DNA from: Mycobacterium sp.
Lineage (GTDB): Bacteria; Actinomycetota; Actinomycetes; Mycobacteriales; Mycobacteriaceae
Length of the DNA stretch: 51,092 nucleotides
Direction: 5' to 3'
Assembly (NCBI GenBank): GCA_025965895.1
Contig: JAOPWC010000050.1
Span: 1 to 51,092, forward strand
This document shows, one piece after another, positions 30,968 through 39,401 of the stretch. Position numbers and translations under genes: made by a program. The notes under the pieces are model-generated. The model was not told the origin of the DNA and ran no database searches. It saw nothing but the letters and a program-made list of their open reading frames with translations. Positions within the stretch are counted from its first letter, which is position 1. The number at the start of each line of letters is the position of its first letter.

Positions 30968-31450
30968 CGTTGAATACTGAGGTCAGAGACGATTCTGGCG
31001 CCTAGTGCGGTTGTGGGTCGGATGCTTTCGCGGCCCGCAAAATCGGGAAATTGTCACGGATTGTCACGGCGCTCGTGGAGACGGATCACCGGGACTCCGG
31101 CGCAGCTGGCATACCTTCGGCCAGACCCACGATAGGCGGTCGGGGCGGGTAAAGTTGTCCGGCTTCATCGACGACCACGTATCCGCTGTCTGTGTATGCG
31201 GGTCCGAGTCAGTGGTTCGCGACGGTAAGGGCTGACACACCGCAGGAATATTCGTACAGCTCAGGCGGACTTTCACAGTCACCCAGCGATGCCCCGAATC
31301 CACTCTGACGGCATTTAGTTCCAGTCTCGTCGGGCCCACTCAGGTCTGGGCTCTTCTGATCCATCGTGTCAAGCGAGGGCGCAATGTTGCCACTCTGGTC
31401 ACCACAAATGAAACCGGAGTGAACGGGGGATTCACCGGAATCGCCAAATG
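30968..31450. other. Intergenic stretch after tRNA-Leu, no gene seen
   Basis: No frame in these 480 bp gives a recognisable protein on either strand. The composition is less GC-rich than the flanking genes in places. It runs up to the tRNA-like sequence at 31451 and could be remnant DNA of an integrated element. Confidence 0.5.
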
Positions 31451-31490
31451 CGAATCCGTTGGTTCTAGGTTCGAGTCCTAGTGGGGGGCA
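31451..31490 (+). other. tRNA 3'-half-like sequence, possible attachment-site remnant
   Basis: The stretch contains a perfect T-arm (CTAGG-TTCGAGT-CCTAG) followed by TGGGGGGCA, which looks like a 3' acceptor strand. No matching GCCCCCC 5' strand, D-arm or encoded CCA is found around it. It differs from the T-arm of tRNA-Leu upstream. Such orphan 3' halves usually mark the far junction of an element that integrated into a tRNA gene. No integrase is found in the window, so this is inferred. Confidence 0.5.
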
Positions 31491-31568
31491 TGAGGAAACG
31501 CAGGTCGGTACCGCCGATCGTCGGGGTCGAGATCGTGTTGACGAAGCCCGTGGCGGGGCCACACCTTG

Positions 31569-32393
31569 TCAAGCGGGTCCGAGGACATGACATACGGTCG
31601 TACACGACAACAACGTCCCCGGACCGGGCTGCGGACGTTGCGGTTGCGGTGCGGCAGGAGCTGGCGATTGCGGCGGTGCGGCAGGAGCTAGCGATTGCGG
31701 CGGTGCGGCAGGGCCAGAATTTGCCAACAGGTGACTCGCGGTAAAGGTCGCTGCCTGGTCAACCATCCCGGTCTCCGCGTACTGCATGTGCGCATTGAAG
31801 TCCGTTCCGCTAGAGCAAATCGGGTCATCGGGGACGCACAAGTCGATGGTCTTGCCCGCATACAGCGGACCAACCGTGATCTGCGGCTCGTTGATCGCAC
31901 GCATAAACCGGATATTTGGTTTTCCGAAAAGGGCGACCGCGGCGACGTGGTCAGCCACATCGGGCGGCATTGGGTTCGGTACGCCCGTAGCAGGTGCTCC
32001 ATCTGGTATGACATTCGCGGTGACGAAACCGATCACGGCTGCGCCTTGGGAAAATCCGCCGAGCACCAACTTGGTGTTGGGACAGGTCGCCACCGTGGAC
32101 CGTACATGAGCGCTCGCGTCGGTAATGCCGTCCGTGGCGGTGGGGAAGTCGGTGGTGGCGGGGTAGTCGACCGGATATACCGCGATCGACTTTGTGCCGA
32201 CTCGCGCGCGCAGCGAGTCCACAAATGCCTGTCCGGTTGGACCAACACCGGGCGGCTCGGTGGTGCCGCGGGCGAATACCACCTCGACGTCGGGGCACGG
32301 CTGCGCGGACGCGGACGGAACGGGTGCGCTCAGCGGCACCCAACTTGCTACCGTCGCAGCACCAACGAAGACGGCGATATGGCGTGTCCCCAC
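31569..32393 (-). CDS. Secreted cutinase/serine esterase with Pro-rich C-terminal repeats
   Basis: This cutinase-family alpha/beta hydrolase (PF01083) has nucleophile motif GGFSQGAAV and the Asp region CVPDDPICSSG with the His in FNAHMQY. Pairs of conserved Cys are present. GTG 32391-32393 starts a clean signal peptide (HIAVFVGAATVASWVP to SASAQP); an in-frame ATG at 32529-32531 would add 46 residues including a second hydrophobic stretch. The C-terminus has a 9-residue repeat (APAAPPQSL/P) encoded by 27-bp tandem DNA repeats, then a Pro/Gln tail. Mycobacterial relatives are secreted lipases or esterases. Confidence 0.9.
   Translation of the reverse strand: MGTRHIAVFVGAATVASWVPLSAPVPSASAQPCPDVEVVFARGTTEPPGVGPTGQAFVDSLRARVGTKSIAVYPVDYPATTDFPTATDGITDASAHVRSTVATCPNTKLVLGGFSQGAAVIGFVTANVIPDGAPATGVPNPMPPDVADHVAAVALFGKPNIRFMRAINEPQITVGPLYAGKTIDLCVPDDPICSSGTDFNAHMQYAETGMVDQAATFTASHLLANSGPAAPPQSLAPAAPPQSPAPAAPQPQRPQPGPGTLLSCTTVCHVLGPA
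31646..31713 (-). repeat. 27-bp tandem repeat in the cutinase 3' end
   Basis: Units at 31646-31672 and 31673-31699 differ at one base; a half unit follows to 31713. Read on the minus strand they encode the Ala/Pro/Gln/Ser repeat of the cutinase tail. Near-identity points to recent slippage or expansion, so the copy number may vary between strains. Confidence 0.85.
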
Positions 32394-32549
32394 GGCGCAA
32401 TGCTGACATAGCGCCACGACGGCCGCGACCGCAAAAACCAACGGCCAATGAACGCCGCGTGAATCCGGGCCCTCCAGTATTCTGATCCGACGTTTCTTCG
32501 AGACTCGACGTATGCGAGCCAAAGGAAGCATTGCGGGCGACTGGCGCTA

Positions 32550-32964
32550 GCTCAAACGGCTCGGCGTCGCCCGACTCGGCGATGGAATGATCGCGTTGCC
32601 GGCTGACGCAGGCACCCGCGAGCATCTGGAAACGATCGCCCGAGGCAATCGTGGAAGCGGGTGGACGTGTGCGGTGTGGCGTGCCCAACCCACCGTCAGT
32701 ACGTATGAACACGACCTGGCCGACGGCATGGCCGACGCGCGCAGCGCGGAATATCAGACACTCATCGCGCACGCTGCTGCTGCCGCCAGCGCTCCCGATT
32801 CGGACCGCACCCGTACCGTCCGCCGGCTGCGCGATGAATTGCGACGTATCCATCGCCGCGACTACTTCCCACCGGCCGAGCGAGACGCCGCTCGCTTTGC
32901 CGTTGAAACTCTCGCACGCCGGCACTTCCCCGGCGACGTCGACGTCCGCGAAACACATCCATGA
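32550..32964 (+). pseudogene. 5'-truncated ChrB-like (chromate resistance) gene
   Basis: From just after an in-frame TAG at 32547-32549 the frame reads LKRLGVARLGDGMIALPADAG, then a helical region, and ends at 32964 (DELRRIHRRDYFPPAERDAAR). This matches the ChrB N-terminal domain, which normally begins about 40 residues earlier with a WLLL-Y-P-type strand that is missing here. ATG 32587 could still start a 125-residue product, but it would lack the first strand and helix. The usual ChrA transporter is not found nearby. Confidence 0.55.
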
Positions 32965-33840
32965 AATCGGCCGCTGTGCCCCAAATCCACATTAAGCCAG
33001 CCGCCTACACCCATATCGGAGGGCTGCTCGCCGACGCCGCTTCGACCGGCGACGTAACGGACGAGTGGTGGCGGGCCGCGGTGTCGGTGGACGCATGGGG
33101 GTTGATCGGTTGTTCGTGGCTACGGGTGTTGAGGGCCTCGGCCATCTCTGGTGTGCTGCAGATCAATGGTGCGTCCTCGCCGGCGTTGATGTCAGCCCGA
33201 TAGGTGGCGAGCGCGTGGTGCGCCATCGCCACCGCGTGGCGTACGGCGGTTGAGAGCTGTGGCGAAACGCTAGCGATGCGGTGCGCTGACGGGGTCGCAC
33301 ATCCGTCACACCTCCGACGGCCGTTGCGCTCAAGGCAGGTCTGTGCGTGGCGGCTTGGCTGGCGCAGCATCGAGTGATCCTGCGATCGGCTGACGAAGGC
33401 CCGACTGCTCGATCGGCGGGAGCCATCGTGGATCGGCACAACGTCATGCCGACACCGATCCGGCAGGACGCGGCTGTTCGACAAAGTGACCAGACGCCGG
33501 GCCGCCCCGATCGAAGAATTCCCGCGGCGAACGCGATCAGCTCGCTGAGGCACTCGACGATTTCGCAACGGCGAGCGGTGAGCGGCTCGGTGATGACACC
33601 GTCACGCTGATTTGACCAGACTCGTTGAGGTGCACGTAATATCGCCAAACCGGGGTCGAGAACTTGGCGACGAGCACCGCTCCCGCTAACGCTATGCGGC
33701 TGGCGCCGGGCCGATGCTTATGTGGGCGGACAATATTGCGGCGGCAGCCGCCGCACCTAATTGAGGTGTGCCATCGTGGCGTCGTCGGCGTGGTTGAGGA
33801 AGGCTAGCAACCGTTGAGATGACACCCTGTCCAGAACCGG
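32965..33840. other. Region without a convincing gene; possible decayed minus-strand ORF
   Basis: The minus strand has an open frame at 33005-33568, and parts of other frames in 33163-33648 look coding (SELIAFAAGILRSG; LSTAVRHAVAMAHHALATY). The pieces do not join in one frame and I recognise no domain. A hairpin-forming GCGGCGGCAGCCGCCGC lies near 33740. I treat this as degraded DNA rather than a gene. Confidence 0.4.
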
Positions 33841-33841
33841 T

Positions 33842-33872
33842 TAGACCGCTGCGGTGGCCAGACAGCGGTCTA
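33842..33872. promoter_or_regulatory. 10-bp perfect inverted repeat upstream of the amidase gene
   Basis: TAGACCGCTG (33842-33851) and CAGCGGTCTA (33863-33872) form a perfect dyad with an 11-base spacer. It has no T-run, so terminator function is doubtful. It sits about 130 bp upstream of the amidase start and could be an operator. Confidence 0.4.
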
Positions 33873-34003
33873 GCCCCCGGGGTGTCGGCGGTGTCCATGG
33901 AACGTCTCCCAGGTGGTCGCAATCCCAAATCAGCGCAGGTTGTAACGGTTTGGTTGCGGCGCGTCGCATCTTTGTTCGCCCAAGCCGGGGTTACCGTGGC
34001 GCC

Positions 34004-35221
34004 GTGGAACATCGGTGCAGGTGTGGACCGCAAAGGCCCATTTCCCGGCGCGATGTGCTGAAATACGCTGCGGCTGCGCCGATGGCTGTCGGTTTGACCG
34101 CGGCCACGGGGGTGCTCATCGGGCCGGCGCGGGCACCGGCCGACCCCAGCTGGTCGGCGGCGGCGTTGGCGCCGGGTCAGCCGGTGAACATCGTCAGCCG
34201 CGCGCAGTGGGGCGCCAACGAATCGCTGCGGCGCGGAGCGCCGTTGTACGACAGCGGCATCAGAGCCGGCATCGTGCACCACTCCGCAAGCGGCAACGAC
34301 TACTCGCCGCAGGATTCGGCGGCGATCGTCGGCTCGATCTACGAATATCACCTCTCGTTGGGGTGGGCTGACATCGGCTACAACGCGCTGGTGGACAAGT
34401 ACGGGCAGGTATTCGAGGGTCGGGCGGGGGGCGTCACCAAAGCGGTGGAGGGCACACATACCGGCGGATTCAATGCGAACACGTGGGCGGTGTGCATGAT
34501 CGGCAACTACGACAAGGATCCACCGACGCCGGTGATGCTGCGCTCGGTCGGCCAGCTGTTGGGATGGCGGCTGGCCATGGACGGCGTGGACCCTCACGGC
34601 ACCGCGAAGTTGACGTCCGCCGGGGGCCCCGACACCGTCGTCCCACAGGGCATCACCCCAGCCCTGCCGAACATCTTCGCGCATCGCGACGTCGGCAATA
34701 CCGCCTGCCCGGGCAACACGGGCTACGCATTCCTGGATCACATCCGCGATATCGCGGCCCGGTTCAGCCAGCCCCCGAACGTGCGGGATCTGGTGGAGTC
34801 GCTGCAGGGAGGGGCGATCTACGCGAGGTGGCAAGCGATGGGCGGCATGAAAAGCCCACTCGGCGCGCCCACATCACCCGAGTCGCCCAGCGCTCCTTCA
34901 ACGCGCTATGTCGTCTTCAGCAAAGGAGCGATCTACTGGTCACGCGCGACCGGCGCACAGCCGGTCATTGGGGCGATCTATGAGGCGTGGGCCACGCTAC
35001 GCTACGATCGCGGGCCGCTGGGCCTGCCGACCAGCGCCGAAATCCAAGAGCCGGAGTGGATCGTGCAGAACTTCCAACACGGCACACTGAACTTCAACCG
35101 GCAAACCTCGACGGTCTTCACCGTGATCGACGCGGTTGCCAGCGTCGTGCCGCCGCCGCCTCCAGCTGGCCCGCCCGTGCAGCTTGAGCGTTTCTCGCCG
35201 GCGCGCAAACCGATCGTCTGA
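34004..35221 (+). CDS. Tat-exported N-acetylmuramoyl-L-alanine amidase with LGFP repeats
   Basis: This peptidoglycan amidase of the PGRP/Amidase_2 family resembles Rv3811. GTG 34004 gives 405 residues with a twin-arginine signal ISRRDVLKYAAAAP near residue 14. The catalytic zinc domain (about 60-250) has His in IVHHSASGND, Tyr in ADIGYNALVDKYGQVFEGR, and a second His in FAHRDVGNTACPG. The C-terminal part (about 270-385) has LGFP-type repeats (MGGMKSPLGAP, RGPLGLPTSAEI) that bind the cell wall. An upstream in-frame extension to 33854 is not signal-like. Confidence 0.9.
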   Translation: MEHRCRCGPQRPISRRDVLKYAAAAPMAVGLTAATGVLIGPARAPADPSWSAAALAPGQPVNIVSRAQWGANESLRRGAPLYDSGIRAGIVHHSASGNDYSPQDSAAIVGSIYEYHLSLGWADIGYNALVDKYGQVFEGRAGGVTKAVEGTHTGGFNANTWAVCMIGNYDKDPPTPVMLRSVGQLLGWRLAMDGVDPHGTAKLTSAGGPDTVVPQGITPALPNIFAHRDVGNTACPGNTGYAFLDHIRDIAARFSQPPNVRDLVESLQGGAIYARWQAMGGMKSPLGAPTSPESPSAPSTRYVVFSKGAIYWSRATGAQPVIGAIYEAWATLRYDRGPLGLPTSAEIQEPEWIVQNFQHGTLNFNRQTSTVFTVIDAVASVVPPPPPAGPPVQLERFSPARKPIV

Positions 35222-35278
35222 ACCCGCACGCGGAATGGGCGCTACAGCAGTTATCCGGCGTCGGGCACGGAACCATGG

Positions 35279-36015
35279 TCAGGTGGCGTAGTTGAGGCTG
35301 GTCATCATCCCGGCTTCTTGGTGATAGGTGTTGTGGCAGTGCAGCAGCCAGATTCCGGGGTTGTCGGCGAGTAAGGCGAACCCGACTTTTTGGTTGGGCA
35401 GCACGATGATGGTGTCTTTGCGCGGGCCGCGACTGCCGTCGGACTTGATCAGCTGGAAGGTGTGGCCGGGTAGGTGCATCGGATGCCGCATGGTGGTGGT
35501 GTTGGTGAAGGTCAGCACGGCCCGTTGGCCCTGCCTGATCGGCAGCGGCTTGGTGCGGCTGTAGGGCTCGCCGTTGATGGGCTGCCCGCGCGTGCCTGTG
35601 GCCTGGAGCGCGCGCGCCAACGTGTCCGGTCAACGCGACGGGAAAAGCGGTGTCGGAGCCGGCGTTGATGAGCCGGATCCGGTTCCGCTGCCCCCGGTTG
35701 GCGGTAAATGTGTTGGGAGCAGAGGTATTCGCCCGTTGACCAGGTAGTAGGGGTAGTTGATGTGGTAGGCGTCTGCGCCGAGCAGGCACTGGTCCCGACA
35801 CTCATCATCGGCATGCCGCCCATGCCCGGCATGTTGTCCATGGCTGGCATATGCGTGCCCGTGAGGTCGTCGTAGAGCTCCTGAGGAGTTTTGCCGATGC
35901 CATCGCTCCAGTCGTCGAGCACCACGATCCACTCGGCGTCATAGTTGGCTGGCTCGCGTGGGTCCTCCACGATCACCGGCAGATACAACCCGTAGTCGAC
36001 GTCCAGGCCAGTGTG
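35279..36015 (-). pseudogene. Multicopper oxidase relic (truncated, frameshifted)
   Basis: Pieces in three frames spell a multicopper oxidase. Near 36015 HTGLDVDYGLYLPVIVEDP opens within the first cupredoxin domain, and a Met/Gly-rich stretch (MDNMPGMGGMPMM) follows. After frame changes come NYPYYLVNGRIP and NTFTANRGQRNRIRLINAGS. An internal gap precedes the copper-binding C-terminus HPMHLPGHTFQ and LLHCHNTYHQEAGM (35279-35620). The N-terminus is missing. Intact relatives such as MmcO oxidise Cu(I) and help in copper resistance. Confidence 0.85.
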
Positions 36016-36024
36016 CGGACGCGC

Positions 36025-36199
36025 CCGCAAGCGTGCGGGGCCGGCCATCACCGAGCAATCTGACGATCGTCGACTTGCGCACCACCGCCTGCACCACCGC
36101 GGACAGGGCGAATCCGAGGATCAATGCCCACAAAATCTCCCAGGTCATCGACCCGGCCAGTGCCAAGGCGTGACCAATCGCCCCCATCGCGGCACTCAC
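36025..36199 (-). pseudogene. N-terminal fragment of a PF03773-type permease
   Basis: Reading from ATG 36197-36199, about 58 residues (GHALALAGSMTWEILWALILGFALSA in two adjoining parts, then VVQAVVRKSTIVRLLGDGRPRTLA) match the start of a YraQ/ArsP-like permease. The match then breaks off into the multicopper oxidase relic. Its ATG overlaps the methyltransferase stop as ATGA, so it was the second gene of that operon. Confidence 0.7.
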
Positions 36200-36852
36200 T
36201 GGGCCGGTGGCCGTTCTGCAGTGATGTAGCCCAGCAGTGGCAAGTTCCCACTGCCGGTGGTGGTGAAGCCGGCGTCGGTGATCAGCTCGCGCAGCTGGTG
36301 AGAAGTATTGTGCGTCATCGCGTGTCCAATCACGCCGCTGATCAGCGTCTTGAGGATGGGAATGGTGGGCGGGCGGACGTCGGCGATGAACAGCCGGCCG
36401 CCCGGTCGCAGCACCCGAAACATTTCCCGCACGGCGTCGGCACGATGCTCGGTGGGGATGTGATGAAAAGCCAGGCTGGAGACGATCAGGTCAATTGATG
36501 CATCGCCGAAGGGCAGGTCTTCGGCTGCGGCGGCCCGGAAGGTGCAGTTGGCGGGTGCGTGAGCGGTCGCGTAGTCCAGCATCGGCTCCGACGGATCGAT
36601 CCCGACCACGGTACCGGCGGGGCTCACCGCACGGGCGACCCGGCGTGAGAAATAGCCGGTGCCGCACCCGACGTCGAGCACCTTCTCGCCGGGCTGAGCA
36701 CCCGATGCCGCCACCAGTCGCTCAAAGACACGGTCACGTTGTCCCAGGAACCACACATTCGCGAACACTTCATAGGCGCCAGGATGGGTGATCACCCCGC
36801 CCGCGTCGTGGTCGTGGTGGTGTCCGACGATCAGCTTCTGCGCCAGTCCCAC
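36196..36852 (-). CDS. SAM-dependent methyltransferase in a metal-stress context
   Basis: This class I methyltransferase of 218 residues starts at GTG 36850-36852, with GGAAGGGG upstream. The N-terminus is unusual: GHHHDHD, a His/Asp cluster that could bind metal. SAM-binding motifs are VLDVGCGTGYFSRRV and VVGIDPSEPML, followed by LIVSSLAFHHIP. It was the first gene of an operon with a permease and a multicopper oxidase, both now broken, and is divergent from a DUF305 lipoprotein gene. A role in metal or metalloid resistance is inferred; the substrate is unknown. Confidence 0.85.
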   Translation of the reverse strand: MGLAQKLIVGHHHDHDAGGVITHPGAYEVFANVWFLGQRDRVFERLVAASGAQPGEKVLDVGCGTGYFSRRVARAVSPAGTVVGIDPSEPMLDYATAHAPANCTFRAAAAEDLPFGDASIDLIVSSLAFHHIPTEHRADAVREMFRVLRPGGRLFIADVRPPTIPILKTLISGVIGHAMTHNTSHQLRELITDAGFTTTGSGNLPLLGYITAERPPAQ

Positions 36853-36905
36853 GATGGGCCCCTTCCGTATCGACCTGAACCGCAGTGTCCTACCGCATTC
36901 TGGTA

Positions 36906-36920
36906 TACCCCGGTAGGGTA
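36906..36920. promoter_or_regulatory. CsoR-family-type operator in a divergent promoter region
   Basis: TACCC-CGGTA-GGGTA forms a dyad typical of CsoR/RcnR-family (copper-sensing CsoR, RicR) sites. It lies midway between the divergent methyltransferase (start 36852) and the DUF305 gene (start 36975). It could control both sides in response to Cu(I). No csoR gene is in the window. Confidence 0.6.
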
Positions 36921-36974
36921 CCCTTGGCAAGGGCGGAATCGGCCCACCGGCCGCAGGCGGGAAAGGACAACCAA

Positions 36975-37577
36975 ATGATGAGACGACCGGCGCTAACCAT
37001 CGGTGCGGCCGCACTTGCGGCCCTGGTGACCGTGACCGCATGTAGCAACTCGAGCAATCAGACCGCGACCAGCACTACCTCGGCCAGCTCGTCGGCGACC
37101 ACCTCTGCACCGGCGACCCAGGCGCACAACCAGGCCGACATCACCTTCGCCCAGGACATGATCCCCCACCACCAGCAGGCCATTCAGATGAGCAACATCA
37201 TCCTGGGCAAACAGGGCATCGATGCGCGGGTGGTTCAGCTGGCCAACCAGATCAAGGCGGAGCAGGGCCCCGAGATCCAGCAGATGCAGAGCTGGCTCAG
37301 CCAGTGGGGACAGCCCACCACGTCGATGGCGCCCGGCATGGTGATGCCCGGGATGCTGGCTGATCAGGACATCACCACACTGCAAAACGCCCAAGGCGTC
37401 GACGCCAGCAAGCTGTTTTTGACCGGGATGATCCAGCACCACCAGGGCGCGATCAATATGGCCCAAGACGAAATCAAGTCCGGGCAATACCCCCCTGCAG
37501 TGGCGCTGGCCCACTCGATCGTCACCAGCCAGCAGCAGGAGATCACCACCATGCAGGGCATCCTGGGCTCGCTGTAG
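36975..37577 (+). CDS. DUF305 lipoprotein, putative copper-binding
   Basis: The 200-residue protein has a signal peptide with lipobox VTAC (Cys near residue 23), a Ser/Thr-rich linker, and two DUF305 halves, each with a HH motif (FAQDMIPHHQQAI and TGMIQHHQGAI) and Met-rich surroundings (MAPGMVMPGM). DUF305 proteins occur with copper-resistance genes and are thought to bind Cu in the envelope. Two tandem ATGs (36975, 36978) follow GGAAAGGAC. The CsoR-type site upstream fits metal regulation. Confidence 0.9.
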   Translation: MMRRPALTIGAAALAALVTVTACSNSSNQTATSTTSASSSATTSAPATQAHNQADITFAQDMIPHHQQAIQMSNIILGKQGIDARVVQLANQIKAEQGPEIQQMQSWLSQWGQPTTSMAPGMVMPGMLADQDITTLQNAQGVDASKLFLTGMIQHHQGAINMAQDEIKSGQYPPAVALAHSIVTSQQQEITTMQGILGSL

Positions 37578-38400
37578 GGGCACAACGAGACGCAAAGGCC
37601 GTGCCCTCACTGCCCCCTCGCGGGATGCGTTCCACGCGTCCCGCACCACGGGCCGGCGGACCGGGTAGACGGGGCGGCTCGTGAGCCGCCTCATGCGAGA
37701 ACGATCGTCAGTGGGGTCACGGCCACGGTTGCGAGGACGGCACGGATGGCATGGCCTACCTCCCACCCGGGTGCTCATGGCGGTCCAGGATGTCTCGTGT
37801 GCTGCGATCGACTGTGCCGCGAAGAAGGCCGATCCGGCGCCGCTCATCGTCAAATCCTTGGTCCACGCTTTATTCGCCGGCTGCACCACGAGCCAGAACA
37901 CGACGATCACCGCCGCGAGCATCGCAGCCGCCAGGGCGCGAACACACCGCCGCGGCGATGACCTCGACGTCGGCGGTGGACAGCACCTCAGCACGAGACC
38001 GGATCCGCCGAGCCCAACCACTTAACACACGACTCATCGTCTGAGTTCCCAACACTTCAGCCACGCTGACCGACAGTAAACGTCGATGGCGCCAGAGCAA
38101 ATCAAAGCGCCTTGCGGCGTCCAACTCCAGATAGAGCCGCCGGCTTCCGTCATCTACGAGCCGTACCCCGATAGCGGAATGACGTTGCGGTGATATCCCG
38201 GTAGTGCCAGCGAACCTGGGTGCCGTCCCAGAGCAAGCCGATCATCTCGTCCCCCCGACGACGGGTCCGGCCACCAGTTCACCGCTCGCCGTCTCGTCGG
38301 CGAACCAGTCCGGAGCGATGGCGCGGAAGTGCCGAACGTGCAGGCGACGGGCGGGTTCGCGGCGCCGTGCGGGGAACTGCGCGGTGGGGTTCAGGGTAGC
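37578..38400. other. Region of decayed minus-strand coding pieces, no intact gene
   Basis: On the minus strand near 37830-37950 a hydrophobic stretch (MLAAVIVVFWLVVQPANKAW) resembles a membrane protein segment, with other coding-like pieces in neighbouring frames up to 38124. Near 38250-38400 a minus frame reads RHFRAIAPDWFADETASGEL before a stop. None has a complete frame and I cannot assign families. I regard this as gene debris. Confidence 0.4.
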
Positions 38401-38404
38401 TGAA

Positions 38405-38436
38405 TTGACATGTACTTTAAATTCATGTAGTTAATA
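38405..38436 (+). promoter_or_regulatory. AT-rich candidate promoter/operator upstream of the HxlR gene
   Basis: TTGACA (38405-38410) is followed 17-20 bases later by TAGTTAATA, and the region is strikingly AT-rich for this genome. A dyad ACATG...CATGT (38408-38412 and 38424-38428) with TTTAAA between overlaps the -35-like box. It lies about 190 bp before the HxlR start, so the leader would be long or the true start is closer. Confidence 0.35.
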
Positions 38437-38627
38437 ACATATCTTTTGTTACTGGACGTCGGCGTGAGCGCGAACCCCATCCGGGTGGAGTCGATGCACT
38501 CGGCGCGTTGTGCAGCCGATGGGGTCGAGGTGTGTCGGTGTCGCGGGGGACCGTGTCGCAGCCCATATGGGCGCAGTCGCCGATCATGTGCCGCCACGAG
38601 GTGTCCGCTGAGCGACGGGCTTACGTC

Positions 38628-39326
38628 ATGACCCGCACCTACTCTCAGAAGTGTCTGGCGGCCCGGGCGCTGGACGTGCTTGGGGAGCGCTGGACCTTAT
38701 TGATCGTCCGTGAACTTGGTCTGGGACCGCGTCGGTTCAGCGAGCTTCTCGACGGCCTGCCCGGGATCGGGACGAATCTGTTGTCGGCGCGGCTCAAACA
38801 TCTTGAACAGCACGACATCCTCACCCGGGTCGCGTTGGGCGGGCCGGGGCAGAGCTTCGCCTACCAACTCACCGATCGAGGTGAGGCGATCACCCCGATC
38901 CTCGGCAGCCTCGTCCAGTGGGCCGCGGGCCTGCCGGCCGCGCCACGGGACTATGAGCACCGCACCCGGTGGACGCTTTTCGCGATGCGTGCCACCGCCG
39001 GCGACCGCGGCGAAGCGTTCGACACCGTCACAGAACTCATCATCGGCGAGGACGCGTTCTGGATGTGCGGCGACGGGTCCAATGTGCAGCTGCGGCCCGG
39101 TCGCGCCCCGGTGCGCCCAGGGCTTCGGCTGACCTGCAGCAAGGCGACACTAGTCGCGGTGGCGACTCAGCGCACCACCGTGGCGGCAGCGGCCGCGTCG
39201 GGTGACCTCGTCGTCGACGGCGACATCGACACGGCAACTGAGTTTTTCGCGGTATTCACCATCACGGACGCGCCGCCCGCTGGCGAAACGCCGCTGAAGC
39301 GACGACGACGACCGGCACGGCAATGA
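38628..39326 (+). CDS. HxlR-family regulator with C-terminal SCP2-like domain
   Basis: The 232-residue protein starts at ATG 38628 (MTRTYSQKC). Residues of about 8-100 are an HxlR winged helix: LDVLGERWTLLIVRELGLGPRRFSEL (read in two parts), GIGTNLLSARLKHLE, and the wing with YQLTDRGE. The redox-type Cys at residue 9 is in the usual place for this family. The rest (about 125-225) resembles an SCP2/sterol-carrier-like ligand pocket (GDLVVDGDIDTATEFF). It probably senses a hydrophobic molecule or oxidant and controls the NmrA-type gene 75 bp downstream. Confidence 0.85.
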   Translation: MTRTYSQKCLAARALDVLGERWTLLIVRELGLGPRRFSELLDGLPGIGTNLLSARLKHLEQHDILTRVALGGPGQSFAYQLTDRGEAITPILGSLVQWAAGLPAAPRDYEHRTRWTLFAMRATAGDRGEAFDTVTELIIGEDAFWMCGDGSNVQLRPGRAPVRPGLRLTCSKATLVAVATQRTTVAAAAASGDLVVDGDIDTATEFFAVFTITDAPPAGETPLKRRRRPARQ

Positions 39327-39401
39327 CGGGAAGACCGCCGCCCCAACGCACGCGGCCAAACATATCCGACTCACCCACATGACGAAGGAGACCTTTCCCT
39401 G

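Noticed and set aside
31209..31562. A minus-strand frame with the phrase PLGLEPRTNGF
   Set aside because: This phrase is the antisense translation of the tRNA-like T-arm, a known source of false proteins; not a gene.
31646..31713. Tandem repeats as a CRISPR array
   Set aside because: The units abut without spacers and lie in frame in the cutinase gene; no cas genes are present.
33737..33753. GC-rich hairpin as a terminator
   Set aside because: There is no gene clearly ending before it on either strand and no T-run; left as a note in the region entry.
36993..38021. A 342-codon minus-strand frame
   Set aside because: Much of it is antisense to the DUF305 gene; only a short hydrophobic part near 37830-37950 looks coding, and it is reported as debris.
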